Shown here: piece by piece, positions 7,776 to 15,587 of the stretch
How positions within the stretch are numbered: the stretch's first letter is position 1
Layout: each line of letters starts with the position of its first letter
DNA from: Magnetococcales bacterium
GTDB taxonomy: Bacteria > Pseudomonadota > Magnetococcia > Magnetococcales > DC0425bin3
Assembly: GCA_015229045.1 (NCBI GenBank)
Contig: JADGCJ010000015.1
Location: 1 to 42,542 of the forward strand
Direction: 5' to 3'
DNA: 42,542 bases
Position numbers and translations under genes: made by a program
The notes under the pieces: model-generated
Database searches by the model: none
What the model saw: the letters and a program-made list of their open reading frames with translations, nothing else
Told to the model about the DNA's origin: nothing

Positions 7776-8774
7776 ATGACTCTATACCACGTTTATGGTG
7801 TTGGACACGCCTTGGTGGACATGGAACTGGAAGTGGATGACGCATTTCTGGAACGCATGTGTTTGGAAAAGGGGGCCATGACCCTGGTGGATGAAAAACG
7901 GCAAGAGGAGTTGTTGTCCGCTCTGCCCAAGGCTGCGGCGCGGCGTTCTTGTGGAGGGTCGGCGGCCAATACGGTGATTGCGGTGGCGCAACTGGGTGGT
8001 CGGGCGTTTCACTCCTGCCGGGTGGCTGGCGATGAGGCTGGGGCTTTCTTTGCCCGGGATCTGCGCGCCAACGGGGTGGAGAGTGCCCTGGATCCCGCTG
8101 GTACGGGCGTGACGGGTCGCTGTCTGGTGTTCATCACCCCCGATGCCGAGCGCACCATGTGTACGCACCTGGGTATTTCAGAACGGATCACTCCGGGGGC
8201 CTTGTTGCCGGATGACATGGCAAAGGCAACCTATCTTTATGTCGAGGGTTATTTGATCTCTTCACCAACAGCTTTGGAGACGGCTCTGGAGGCTGTTTCC
8301 CTGGCACGGAAGTTTGGTATTCGCGTTGCCGTGACCTTTTCCGATGTCAGCATGGTACGCTATTTCCGGTCGGGTCTGGAGGCCCTGGTTCAGGGGGGGG
8401 TCGATCTTATTTTTTGCAATGAGAACGAGGCGTTGGAGTTTGCCGGAACCCAGGATGTGGAGCTTGCTGCGCGACGCCTGCGTGACCTGTCTCGTTCCCT
8501 GGTCGTGACCCGTGGGGGACAGGGTGCCCTGATCGATGACGGTTCCGGTATGGTCGCTGTTCCGGGTCGAGTGGTGCAACCCGTAGACACCAACGGTGCC
8601 GGCGACCTGTTTGCCGGTGCCTACCTTTATGGCATAACCCACGGTATGACGGCTTCGGAAGCGGCGCGTCTTGCTTGCCACGCGGCATCGGTGCTTGTGA
8701 CCCGTTTTGGAGCGCGTTTGGAGTCGAGTCAGGCGCGGGAGGTGTTGCGGGTATTTCGGGGGGGAGATGTTTGA
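7776..8774 (+). CDS. PfkB-family carbohydrate/nucleoside kinase (adenosine kinase-like)
   Basis: 332 aa ribokinase-fold protein. The first PfkB signature region has GGSAANTV at 60-67, NENEA is at 215-219, and DTNGAGDLFAGA at 271-282 contains the catalytic aspartate and anion hole. The overall pattern (an N-terminal insertion followed by SCGGSAANT) resembles the adenosine kinase-like branch of alphaproteobacterial PfkB proteins. Substrate is inferred; sugars are possible. GGAAGG precedes the ATG. A rho-independent terminator follows at once. Confidence 0.85.
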   Translation: MTLYHVYGVGHALVDMELEVDDAFLERMCLEKGAMTLVDEKRQEELLSALPKAAARRSCGGSAANTVIAVAQLGGRAFHSCRVAGDEAGAFFARDLRANGVESALDPAGTGVTGRCLVFITPDAERTMCTHLGISERITPGALLPDDMAKATYLYVEGYLISSPTALETALEAVSLARKFGIRVAVTFSDVSMVRYFRSGLEALVQGGVDLIFCNENEALEFAGTQDVELAARRLRDLSRSLVVTRGGQGALIDDGSGMVAVPGRVVQPVDTNGAGDLFAGAYLYGITHGMTASEAARLACHAASVLVTRFGARLESSQAREVLRVFRGGDV

Positions 8775-8776
8775 GC

Positions 8777-8806
8777 GACACCCACTCCGGGATGTGTCAT
8801 TTTTTT
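8777..8806 (+). terminator. Rho-independent terminator after the PfkB kinase gene
   Basis: GACACCC pairs with GGGATGTGTC (bulged) around a short ACTCC loop and is followed by seven T residues, 3 nt after the kinase stop codon. The 3' half belongs to the recurring GGGAYRYGTCRT-T-tract motif seen at three other places in the window. Confidence 0.7.
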
Positions 8807-8832
8807 AACGTTTGAAAGAGTGGGATGTATAT

Positions 8833-8901
8833 CCAGGAGGAGGGGCTGTGCCCTCCCTCCTGGTGGGGTTTGGGGCGAAGCCCCAACGGAGTCTTTCACG
8901 C
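8833..8901 (-). repeat. Partial family A element with two strong hairpins
   Basis: A stem CCAGGAGG...CCTCCTGG is followed by TGGTGGGGTTTGGGGCGAAGCCCCAA, the latter a perfect stem around GAA (about 8870-8886). The GGTGGGGTTTGGGGCGAAGCC stretch matches the inner part of other family A copies in reverse orientation. Both outer ends are missing. It lies in the 180-bp spacer between the kinase terminator and the 3' end of the secreted-protein gene. Confidence 0.6.
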
Positions 8902-8953
8902 CAACTTCTGCCCGATCAGGGCATCTTTGGACGGTCTCTGAGAGATTTGCATT

Positions 8954-9277
8954 TTATTGTTTTGGGTGCCGTTCCTGATAGGCCTTTTCGCGGCTTTGGT
9001 GCCGTTCCGCTTTATCGTTATCGCGACATTTTTTCATATCCGGCATGGAGTTGGCTGCTTTGAAACAGGCGAGCAGTTTTTCCAGCAACGCCACCTGTTT
9101 AGCCTTCCGGGCCTGGAATTTCTCAGGTGACATCTCTTTTTTCTTGGTTTGCTGTTGGTGTTTGCTGGCACCATCCGTCGCTGTGGGTTGTGATTTGTGG
9201 GCGGTGTCTTCAGCCATGGCGGGAGTTGCCAACAACAGTGCAGCTGCCACGGCCAGACAAACGGAAAACTGCTTCAT
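8954..9277 (-). CDS. Small secreted charged protein of unknown function
   Basis: 107 aa with a clear Sec signal peptide (residues 1-22, KQFSVCLAVAAALLLATPAMA, cleavage after AMA). The mature part is very hydrophilic (Q, K, E-rich), with one helix LLEKLLACFKAANSMPDMKKC containing two cysteines (71 and 84) that could form a periplasmic disulfide. ATG at 9277 is chosen because GGAGG lies 7 nt upstream and it gives the signal peptide its start. I recognise no family. It is monocistronic, with repeat elements on both sides. Confidence 0.7.
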   Translation of the reverse strand: MKQFSVCLAVAAALLLATPAMAEDTAHKSQPTATDGASKHQQQTKKKEMSPEKFQARKAKQVALLEKLLACFKAANSMPDMKKCRDNDKAERHQSREKAYQERHPKQ

Positions 9278-9812
9278 GGGGAGACCTCCGGATTGGTTTG
9301 GGGAAGAGACGTGAGTGTAGTCCAAAACCCATAGCAGGTTCCACCTCAAAAGCGACGCAAACCTCGCGGCATCTGCGAATCGAGACGGGATCAGCGGAAG
9401 CAGCACCTTTTGCGTGGCTTGACGAGAGCATGTGTGTTGAAAGCCCAGGTAAATTGTAACTGTCCAGGTACCCCCTCAAGAAAGGCCTGGACATGAAAGC
9501 CTTTGTCAGGGCTTCGTCCCGAACCCCACCAGGACTCTGTCCTGGACCTGTCCGGTCGCCAGCCCCCTGGACCCCGATTCGTTGCCGGGTGCTGAATAGT
9601 TGCGGTAAATTTAAACATCCCAACCCTGCGATATAAACATTTATGTTCGTCATTTCTATACGAAAGCGGTATTCTGACATGGATGTCCGAAAAATTTGCG
9701 GAACAGAATCAGTTGGGTTAACCAATTTTACCGTGAAAGCTGCACAGCGACTCTCATCGGAGGGGGGGGTGGAGATTTTCCCCATCCATGAACGGCAGCG
9801 TGGAGAGATGAC
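9278..9812. other. 535-bp intergenic region with a family A element
   Basis: Divergent spacer between the small secreted protein and the first DUF1640 gene. A full family A element occupies 9456-9603. The remaining sequence (9278-9455 and 9604-9812) has no convincing gene; 9604-9680 is AT-rich and may hold the DUF1640 promoter. Open frames crossing it show no family features. Confidence 0.6.
9456..9603 (-). mobile_element. Family A palindromic element, full-length copy 1 (MITE-like)
   Basis: 148 bp. The right end read in reverse is GCAACTATTCAGCACCC, and the left end GTAACTGTCCAGGTACCC is a diverged inverted copy. The interior contains CTCAAGAAAGGCCTGGACAT and a GGACTCTGTCCTGG hairpin, the same order as the copy at 27919-28064 but inverted. 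It encodes no protein, consistent with a non-autonomous miniature element. No target duplication is obvious. Confidence 0.7.
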
Positions 9813-10046
9813 ATGGGGGCGTTGACTTTTGATACACATGCTTTTGTCAAGCGACTCAAGGATGCAGGTTTCACGGACATCCAGGCTGAGGCCATGACCG
9901 AGGCTGTCAGGACAGCTCAGGAGTCGCGCCTGGACGACTTGGTTACCAAGCGAGATCTGGCCGATGCAAAACTGGAAATCATCAAATGGGTCATCGGTGC
10001 TTCTGGCGCTGTCATCGCGGCCATCAAGCTCATGCCGGGTGGCTGA
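9813..10046 (+). CDS. DUF1640 / CCDC90-like coiled-coil membrane protein, short form
   Basis: 77 aa. The start LTFDTHAFVKRLKDAGF is the family hallmark (FDTxxFVKxLxxAGxxxxQAEA), followed by DLVTKRDLADAKLEI, a short coiled coil, and one C-terminal membrane helix (about 54-73). The family includes mitochondrial MCUR1/CCDC90; bacterial members have no settled function. GGAGAG precedes the ATG by 5 nt. A longer paralogue lies at 13117-13548, so the two bracket the TIR-HD-GYP gene. Confidence 0.8.
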   Translation: MGALTFDTHAFVKRLKDAGFTDIQAEAMTEAVRTAQESRLDDLVTKRDLADAKLEIIKWVIGASGAVIAAIKLMPGG

Positions 10047-10243
10047 TATTGCCATGACATGCGGTCATCCTTCCCTTGCTGTCAGGAGGGACGAGCGTTG
10101 CTGTAATCCTCAGGAGCTTTTTTTTCTGCTGGTTGAGGCCTGTAAATCTGCTCGTGTGTTATAACCGGGCGAAGCGCTGGTTTTGCCATGGATGATCCAG
10201 TCACCCTCTTGCCAGTGCAACAATACACTGCCAAGGTGTTATT

Positions 10244-12721
10244 TTAGTTTGGAGACCAGTGACTTCCGAGGATGATGTTGCTGAGGTCGGGTGGTTTCAG
10301 AGCCTCGCTGAAATCCAGGTCGATGATCTCGATGACTTCATCTTTTTCTGTTTTATGCTCGGCCACGGGGACCAATATGTTTGATCCCTGACATTTAAAA
10401 ACAAATTTGATGTTTTCCTCCTCATCTTCTCGAAAGATGGAAACTTTGGCTGTGAGACTGCCAGGCAGTGCTTTGTAGATTTTGATGTCGTAAAAGATTT
10501 TTTTCTCAGGGTTTATGCCATTTTTTCTTAGTTCATCACTTTTTACATTGAACCCATTCTTTATAAGATAATTTAATGATAGGGCTCTTTTTTCGTATTT
10601 TTCCAGATTATCAATTTTAACTCTGACTTTTTCGTTGACATTGCTCAAGTTGTCAAGAAGGCCCAATTTTTTTAAATCAGCATAACCGAGGCGATTTCCA
10701 TAAACAGGCAGTTCTATCGTGAATTTCTTCCTGGTGCCTGTCGTTACGTGACGAGATTCTTTCTTGAGAACTTCTATCTCACGAATGAGATCTATTTTTC
10801 TGGCTTCAGCGTTATCATAAGACTTGCCTGACTCATTGATTATTCTATTGGCTATAAAATACAGGAGGATGCCTCCATCCATCTGGATGACTTTGTAATC
10901 TGGATTGAAAGGTTCAAGTTTGCTTCTCAGAAAAGGACTTTCTAGATCATCATATTTAAAGCAGTCGACTGCAACGTCAAGTTTGATGTTGTATGCTTTT
11001 CTTGTTAGAGAGTTTTTCTCAAGATTGATTTTATTTTCCTTAAGAAGTTCATCGGTTATGATTGGCTTTAGATTCTTTTTGAAGACAACACTGTCAATGA
11101 TTCTCTTATGGATTCCCCCTCTCCGATCGAACCGTTCCAGGTCCAGACCGAGATCCTCGACTCTTTTGTAAACTCCCATCTGTTTTAATTCGTCAAGAGT
11201 CATGATGGGAAGGGGATCTTGAAGAGGAACCTCTTTCGTGCTTAACTCGAGATTATCTTCTTCCATTTCCCTTGGGAATGAGAACCTGTGCATTTCGCAA
11301 CCCAAAAGCAGATCCATGTCGGTCTTATCGTTAAGTCTGTACCACGCACGGAAATGGTCTGGGTTGAAACGGCCTTTCCTGGCATGATTGATCATGATGA
11401 TCATAACCTGGAGCAGACGCAGTTCCCCTTTATCTGAGTGTGCTTCTTCCAAGACGGATACGGCGTCTGCTAAAACTATGGCTTGCAGTGTATCCAATTG
11501 ATCCTGATTTGCATGTTTCAAGTAATAATCGACATTGATCTTGATTATATCTCCGTCATGATCTCGAATCCCTGAATGACCAGACACTTCGTCTCGGAAC
11601 GTGGTCAATCCGCCGTAACCTCTGTTGCTGTCAGCGTACCACTCGTGGTGGGTCAGAGCAGCCATGGCATCGTCGTTGAGATCTTCCTGGTCTATTTCAA
11701 GGAGAATATTAAATCCCTTTACAGAGTGTCTTTTTACCAGCTCCTGATGTTTTCCATCAAGTTTGTCTTGATTTTTAAGTGCATCTTCATGTATGCTTTT
11801 TTTACCGACGTCGTGCAAAATCGCCGCCAAGGCTCCACGAACGATCTTTTTCTTCTTCCAGTTCAGCTCTTTTCCCAGGTTTATAACGTTAAGTCCAGTT
11901 ATTATACTATGGATTGCTGATTCTTTATGATTTGCACTGAGTTCCTTGAATGCCGTAACGGCTCTTGGATGAAACAAGTCCAGGGATTCGATGATTTTTT
12001 CTTCGATGAGATTCTTTGCTGATCTAAACATATCCTTTTTTTCTTGAGGACTATGTTGTGACCCTGGTGCTGTTATGTCATCGATAACATTAAGCATCTC
12101 TTCCACACGTTGCGCGGATTCGCTGATCTTTTTTCTGAACCCATGGTGTGCTTTTATTTTGTCAACACCATGTTTTTTCATCATGGCAACTATCTCGTCA
12201 GTCAGAGGATGGTCGCGATAATATAAGATTGCATTCCTGGACTGTGGATTGCGGACGTTGACAGATAATAACAGTCCATCCCAGGATTGATTGCTGTCAA
12301 CACCATACCATTCCCCTAACGGGTTGCTTTCGCAAAACGCCAGCAGCTTCTGATATACTTCATCGTCCTTACTTTTATAATCGATGCATGTAGTATATTT
12401 TAAATTGTTTGGGATTGCGCAATCGTCCAGACGGACAGGAACAAAACGTCTTTGTGCATTATCCGGGTCGCGGTCAACAACTATTCTGCGTTCGGCTTCA
12501 GCCCAGTTGCTTCTAAGGGAAGAATGAGACAGAGTGAGAATTGATATTCGTGAACCTTCCAGACCATCCTTGATCTCCTGAGGGAGGAAACCACCAACTT
12601 CGATGGCTCTTTCATCAATCCAGACCCTTAAACCATCATTTTTCAGGCGATTATAAAGCTCATGGACTATGAGCTTGTCTTCATGGCTATAACTCAAGAA
12701 AACATCATATTTGTAGTCCAT
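10244..12721 (-). CDS. TIR domain - HD-GYP-like domain fusion protein
   Basis: 825 aa from ATG 12721 (a TTG seven codons upstream is less likely). Residues 1-130 are a TIR domain: KYDVFLSYSHEDK at 4-16, GLRVWIDE at 30-37 and SNWAEAERR at 71-79, with the WxxxE glutamate at 77. After a helical linker, residues about 255-430 follow the HD-GYP order: ILHDVGK with H303/D304/K307, H332 in RHSVKG, THHE at 357-360, then GYGG at 368-371 where the family has GYP, and LADAVSVLEEA with D419. Metal ligands look intact, so phosphodiesterase activity is plausible; the P-to-G change makes the substrate uncertain. Residues 470-825 are Lys/Glu/Ile-rich with no family I recognise. No membrane segment is seen. 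The gene is strikingly AT-rich against its surroundings, indicating horizontal acquisition. Confidence 0.88.
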   Translation of the reverse strand: MDYKYDVFLSYSHEDKLIVHELYNRLKNDGLRVWIDERAIEVGGFLPQEIKDGLEGSRISILTLSHSSLRSNWAEAERRIVVDRDPDNAQRRFVPVRLDDCAIPNNLKYTTCIDYKSKDDEVYQKLLAFCESNPLGEWYGVDSNQSWDGLLLSVNVRNPQSRNAILYYRDHPLTDEIVAMMKKHGVDKIKAHHGFRKKISESAQRVEEMLNVIDDITAPGSQHSPQEKKDMFRSAKNLIEEKIIESLDLFHPRAVTAFKELSANHKESAIHSIITGLNVINLGKELNWKKKKIVRGALAAILHDVGKKSIHEDALKNQDKLDGKHQELVKRHSVKGFNILLEIDQEDLNDDAMAALTHHEWYADSNRGYGGLTTFRDEVSGHSGIRDHDGDIIKINVDYYLKHANQDQLDTLQAIVLADAVSVLEEAHSDKGELRLLQVMIIMINHARKGRFNPDHFRAWYRLNDKTDMDLLLGCEMHRFSFPREMEEDNLELSTKEVPLQDPLPIMTLDELKQMGVYKRVEDLGLDLERFDRRGGIHKRIIDSVVFKKNLKPIITDELLKENKINLEKNSLTRKAYNIKLDVAVDCFKYDDLESPFLRSKLEPFNPDYKVIQMDGGILLYFIANRIINESGKSYDNAEARKIDLIREIEVLKKESRHVTTGTRKKFTIELPVYGNRLGYADLKKLGLLDNLSNVNEKVRVKIDNLEKYEKRALSLNYLIKNGFNVKSDELRKNGINPEKKIFYDIKIYKALPGSLTAKVSIFREDEEENIKFVFKCQGSNILVPVAEHKTEKDEVIEIIDLDFSEALKPPDLSNIILGSHWSPN

Positions 12722-12991
12722 TTTTCGGCCCAGTAAGTGCAATGTAAATGCCCCAAGTGGAACGGTAGTTCATACAAGCACGGCTTCGCAAAATACAACA
12801 AAAATGGAACCGAGAGCAAGTCATATTTCTCTTTTAACCTGCTGACATGAAAGTAAGTTTTTCTTGTTTCAATCAAACGCCAGACAACATCGACCATGGA
12901 TAGCGCAAGAAACGCGAACCACGGAAAGGCACGTCAGGGGAGTTCTCAAGACGAGGATGCAGGACAGGGGCAGACGAGGCGAGCGATGCTT
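12722..12991. other. Upstream region of the TIR-HD-GYP gene
   Basis: About 270 bp with no supported gene. The AT-rich part next to 12721 probably contains the promoter. An open frame of 67 codons (12694-12897, minus) has no family signature. The block 12890-12990 returns to higher GC and leads into a palindromic element. Confidence 0.5.
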
Positions 12992-13119
12992 TTATTCCAT
13001 TCCAGATCAAGATGGATGCGAGGCGACAACGAATGAGCGACAAGACAGTACGTGTTGGGTACGGCGAGGAGCGAGTGAGGCAGTCAACGAAGCAGACGCT
13101 TGATCTGGGATTGGAATTA
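12992..13119 (-). mobile_element. Family B palindromic element, divergent subtype (copy 1)
   Basis: 128 bp with inverted ends TTATTCCATTCCAGATCAAG and (reverse strand) TAATTCCAATCCCAGATCAA. The interior carries the family B core, read on the minus strand as CGTACCCAACACGTACTGTC, but the ends differ from the ATACCAATTTGCA ends of the other three copies. On the minus strand the terminal TAA is the stop codon of the DUF1640 gene. Confidence 0.7.
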
Positions 13120-13548
13120 CCTGGCAGGTGCAGGCGGGACGGAGGGTGGTTCTGGCCGGACAGGCAGAGGCAGACGCATCTCTTGCGCGGCGTGGGGAGC
13201 CGTGACATATTCCACCTGAATGGGCCAAAGGCGATTGGCGGTGATCATCAGACCGAAGAGGGCGAGCATCATTGTCCCGAGCTTGATGATCATGCGCAGC
13301 TCCAGTTCTTTGAGCTTGGCATCCATCTCCCTGAAGCGGGCATCCATCTTGGCATCGAGTTCCTTGATGTCCCTTTCCAGGCGGATGACATCCCCTTTGG
13401 TTGCCAGCTCATCCTGGCGGGCATCCTCCACCTTTTGCAAAACCTTGGATAAGGCACTGGCCTGCGCCTCGGCCTGGGCGGGTGGCACACCGGCAGTCTC
13501 CAGCTCCTTCACGAAGGCAAGGGTATCGAAAGGGATCGCATAGGCCAT
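13117..13548 (-). CDS. DUF1640 / CCDC90-like coiled-coil membrane protein, long form
   Basis: 143 aa. The N-terminus IPFDTLAFVKELETAGV with QAEAQASALSKVL matches the family start; ELATKGDVIRLERDIKELDA and following residues to about 85 form a strong coiled coil; one membrane helix follows (about 85-107); the C-terminus is proline-rich (PVRPEPPSVPPAPAR). GGGAG lies 8 nt before the ATG. Its TAA stop coincides with the terminal bases of the palindromic element, so the present C-terminus may have been set by that insertion. It is a paralogue of the gene at 9813-10046. Confidence 0.82.
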   Translation of the reverse strand: MAYAIPFDTLAFVKELETAGVPPAQAEAQASALSKVLQKVEDARQDELATKGDVIRLERDIKELDAKMDARFREMDAKLKELELRMIIKLGTMMLALFGLMITANRLWPIQVEYVTAPHAAQEMRLPLPVRPEPPSVPPAPAR

Positions 13549-13636
13549 TTTTCATCTCCCGCTTGTTTTCAATACCCTTCGAGTATACGTCATGACTTCC
13601 AGGTTGTTCCAGTGCAAAAAGGTATGAGACAGCGGG

Positions 13637-15034
13637 CTATTTCTGGCAGCGGGCATAGAAAGACTCAAACTCCTCTTCGCGAAACAGGGGGTTGACCGAT
13701 TGCCCCCAGCGGGTGCGATAGGCCTTGAGGAGCCTCTCCGCCGGGGTGATGCCGCTTTCGGCGACACGAAACAGGGGCTGGAGATAGATCGATTCGTCGC
13801 AGCCTTCGCGGTTTTTGACCGCCTGCCGGTGCAGACTGGCACGGGCTGTCTCCAGAATGCCTATGGCCAGATCCTGCAAGGTGCGCCTCCCCGGAATGGA
13901 GGTGCGCAGGGCAAGGCGCGGCGCCTCGCGATGCACGGCTGCCCGCTCTTCCGGTGTCCAGTCGGCGACGCGCTCCCAGGCCTCGGCCAAGGCCTGGTCG
14001 TCGTAAAGCAGAGCCTTCCAGAAGGCGGGGAGGGCGGATAGATTGGCCGAATTACCGGCATCGGCGCCCCGGGTTTCGAGAAAATGCTTGAGGCGGACAT
14101 CCGGAAAGAGGGTGGTCAGATGCAGGCTCCAGTCGGCAGCGGTGGGGTATTGCCCGGGCAGGGTGGGCAGCCGCCCTTCCAGAAAGGCGCGAAAAGGAGC
14201 AGCACCGGCCTCCTGATAATGCCCGTCCCGGTAATAAAAAAACATGGGGACATCCAGGGCATATTCTACATAATTCCGAAAACCAAACCCCTCGGCAAAG
14301 ACGAAAGGGAGATATCCGCAGCGGTCCGGATCGGTGTGCCGCCAGATCTCCGAACGATAGGAGAGAAAACCGTTCGGACGCCCGTTGGTGAAGGGGGAGT
14401 TGGCAAAAAGAGCCGTCGCCAGAGGCTGCAGGGCCAGGGCCAGACGAAATTTGGCCACCATGTCCGCCTCGCTGGCAAAATCCAGATTGGCCTGCACGGT
14501 GGCGGTACGGGTCATCATGTCCAGGCCGAGGCTTCCCTTGGTGGGGAGATAGGCGCGCATGAAGCGATAGCGCTCCTTGGGCATCCAGGGGATCTCTTCG
14601 CGCGGGCATTTCGGCTGTGCTCCCACCCCGACAAAAGCCACGTCCAGATCGCGGCACACCACGCCCAGTTGATCCAGATGGGTATTGATCTCGGCCTGGG
14701 TCTGGTGAATGGTCTCCTGGGGTGCCCCGGACAACTCCACCTGCCCACCCGGTTCCAGGGTGATGGAGGCTTGCCCCTGAAGCAGGGCGATGGGATTGTC
14801 GCCTTCAAAGACAGGTTGCCAACCAAACTGTGCGGCCATCTTTTCCAGAATGACGCGAACCCCTCCCGGTCCGGCGTAGGGAATGGGGGTCATATCCCTT
14901 TTTCGGAAGCCAAATTTTTCGTGTTCCGTGCCAATGCGCCACTGGGAGCGGGGCTTGCAACCCGCCTCCATGTAGGTGATCAGGTCTGCAACACAGGTAA
15001 CCGGCTGTTGATCGGTGGAGATGAGGGTGGACAT
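13637..15034 (-). CDS. gshA: Glutamate-cysteine ligase (plant/alphaproteobacterial type)
   Basis: 465 aa. It catalyses ATP-dependent joining of glutamate and cysteine, the first step of glutathione synthesis. Family features in order: RIGTEHEKFGF near residue 34, ITLEPGGQVELSGAP near 91, LGLDMMTRTATVQANLDF in the middle, NSPFTNGRPNGFLSYRS, and LPFVFAEGFGFRNYVEYALD. This is the GCS2-like class found in plants and alphaproteobacteria, distinct from E. coli GshA. ATG 15034 is preceded by a TTG codon that could serve instead. No gshB is in the window. Confidence 0.93.
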   Translation of the reverse strand: MSTLISTDQQPVTCVADLITYMEAGCKPRSQWRIGTEHEKFGFRKRDMTPIPYAGPGGVRVILEKMAAQFGWQPVFEGDNPIALLQGQASITLEPGGQVELSGAPQETIHQTQAEINTHLDQLGVVCRDLDVAFVGVGAQPKCPREEIPWMPKERYRFMRAYLPTKGSLGLDMMTRTATVQANLDFASEADMVAKFRLALALQPLATALFANSPFTNGRPNGFLSYRSEIWRHTDPDRCGYLPFVFAEGFGFRNYVEYALDVPMFFYYRDGHYQEAGAAPFRAFLEGRLPTLPGQYPTAADWSLHLTTLFPDVRLKHFLETRGADAGNSANLSALPAFWKALLYDDQALAEAWERVADWTPEERAAVHREAPRLALRTSIPGRRTLQDLAIGILETARASLHRQAVKNREGCDESIYLQPLFRVAESGITPAERLLKAYRTRWGQSVNPLFREEEFESFYARCQK

Positions 15035-15068
15035 CAAGACACGTCCGTTTCTGCAAGGAAGGGGATGG

Positions 15069-15587
15069 TCATGGTTTCTTGTTTTCCAGGCTGACTGGCG
15101 GTGTGGCAGGGAGGGGCTGACCAGGGAGGGGTTGCACGATCAGGGTCGTACCATCGATGGCCATGATCGTGACCCGGGTGTGGATCGGGGCATCCGGACC
15201 GGAAATTTTCCACAGGGAGTCATCCACCTTCAGCCGTCCCGTGCCATGGACAATGGGTGCGGTCAACGTCAAGACCCGCCCGATGTATTGGGCCGTACGC
15301 CGATTGAGATGGGGAAGCTCCGACGACGTGGGTCGGCGACGTAACACCCCGTGCCAAAGCGCGATGCTCACCAGGGAGAGGCCGGAAAACCAGAGCATCT
15401 GTCCCTTCCAGCCCAGCTCCGGAAAGAGCAGGGCCAGGAGTCCGGTCACCCCGGCAGCCACCCCCAGCCACAAAAAGAAAAAGGCAGGCAGGGTCACCTC
15501 CATGATCAACAGGAGTACTGCCGCAATCCACCAGTGCCAGTGGTGCAGGTGGGTCAGGAGGGTTTCAAGAGGGTGCAAGGTGTTCAT
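15069..15587 (-). CDS. NfeD family membrane protein
   Basis: 172 aa. Three hydrophobic segments in residues 19-80 (WIAAVLLLIMEVTLPAFFFLW and following) are followed by a soluble beta-rich OB-fold-like domain with YIGRVLTLTAPIVHGTGRLKVDDSLW, the usual NfeD C-terminus. NfeD proteins partner with SPFH/stomatin proteins in membrane microdomains. The gene starts inside the 3' end of the SPFH gene (23-nt overlap), the standard pairing. Confidence 0.88.
   Translation of the reverse strand: MNTLHPLETLLTHLHHWHWWIAAVLLLIMEVTLPAFFFLWLGVAAGVTGLLALLFPELGWKGQMLWFSGLSLVSIALWHGVLRRRPTSSELPHLNRRTAQYIGRVLTLTAPIVHGTGRLKVDDSLWKISGPDAPIHTRVTIMAIDGTTLIVQPLPGQPLPATPPVSLENKKP

Noticed and set aside
8833..8901. A simple rho-independent terminator for the secreted-protein gene
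   Set aside because: The hairpins are strong but no T-tract follows on either strand, and the sequence belongs to the family A repeat.
4960..12721. A Thoeris anti-phage system
   Set aside because: Two TIR genes are present but no ThsA-type SIR2, SLOG or Macro partner is found near either one.
12694..12897. A 67-codon minus-strand open frame as a gene or transposase remnant
   Set aside because: It overlaps the start of the TIR-HD-GYP gene in another frame and has no recognisable family motif or ribosome-binding site.
14084..15094. A 336-codon plus-strand open frame
   Set aside because: It is antisense to gshA, whose protein matches the family over its full length; long antisense frames are common at this GC content.
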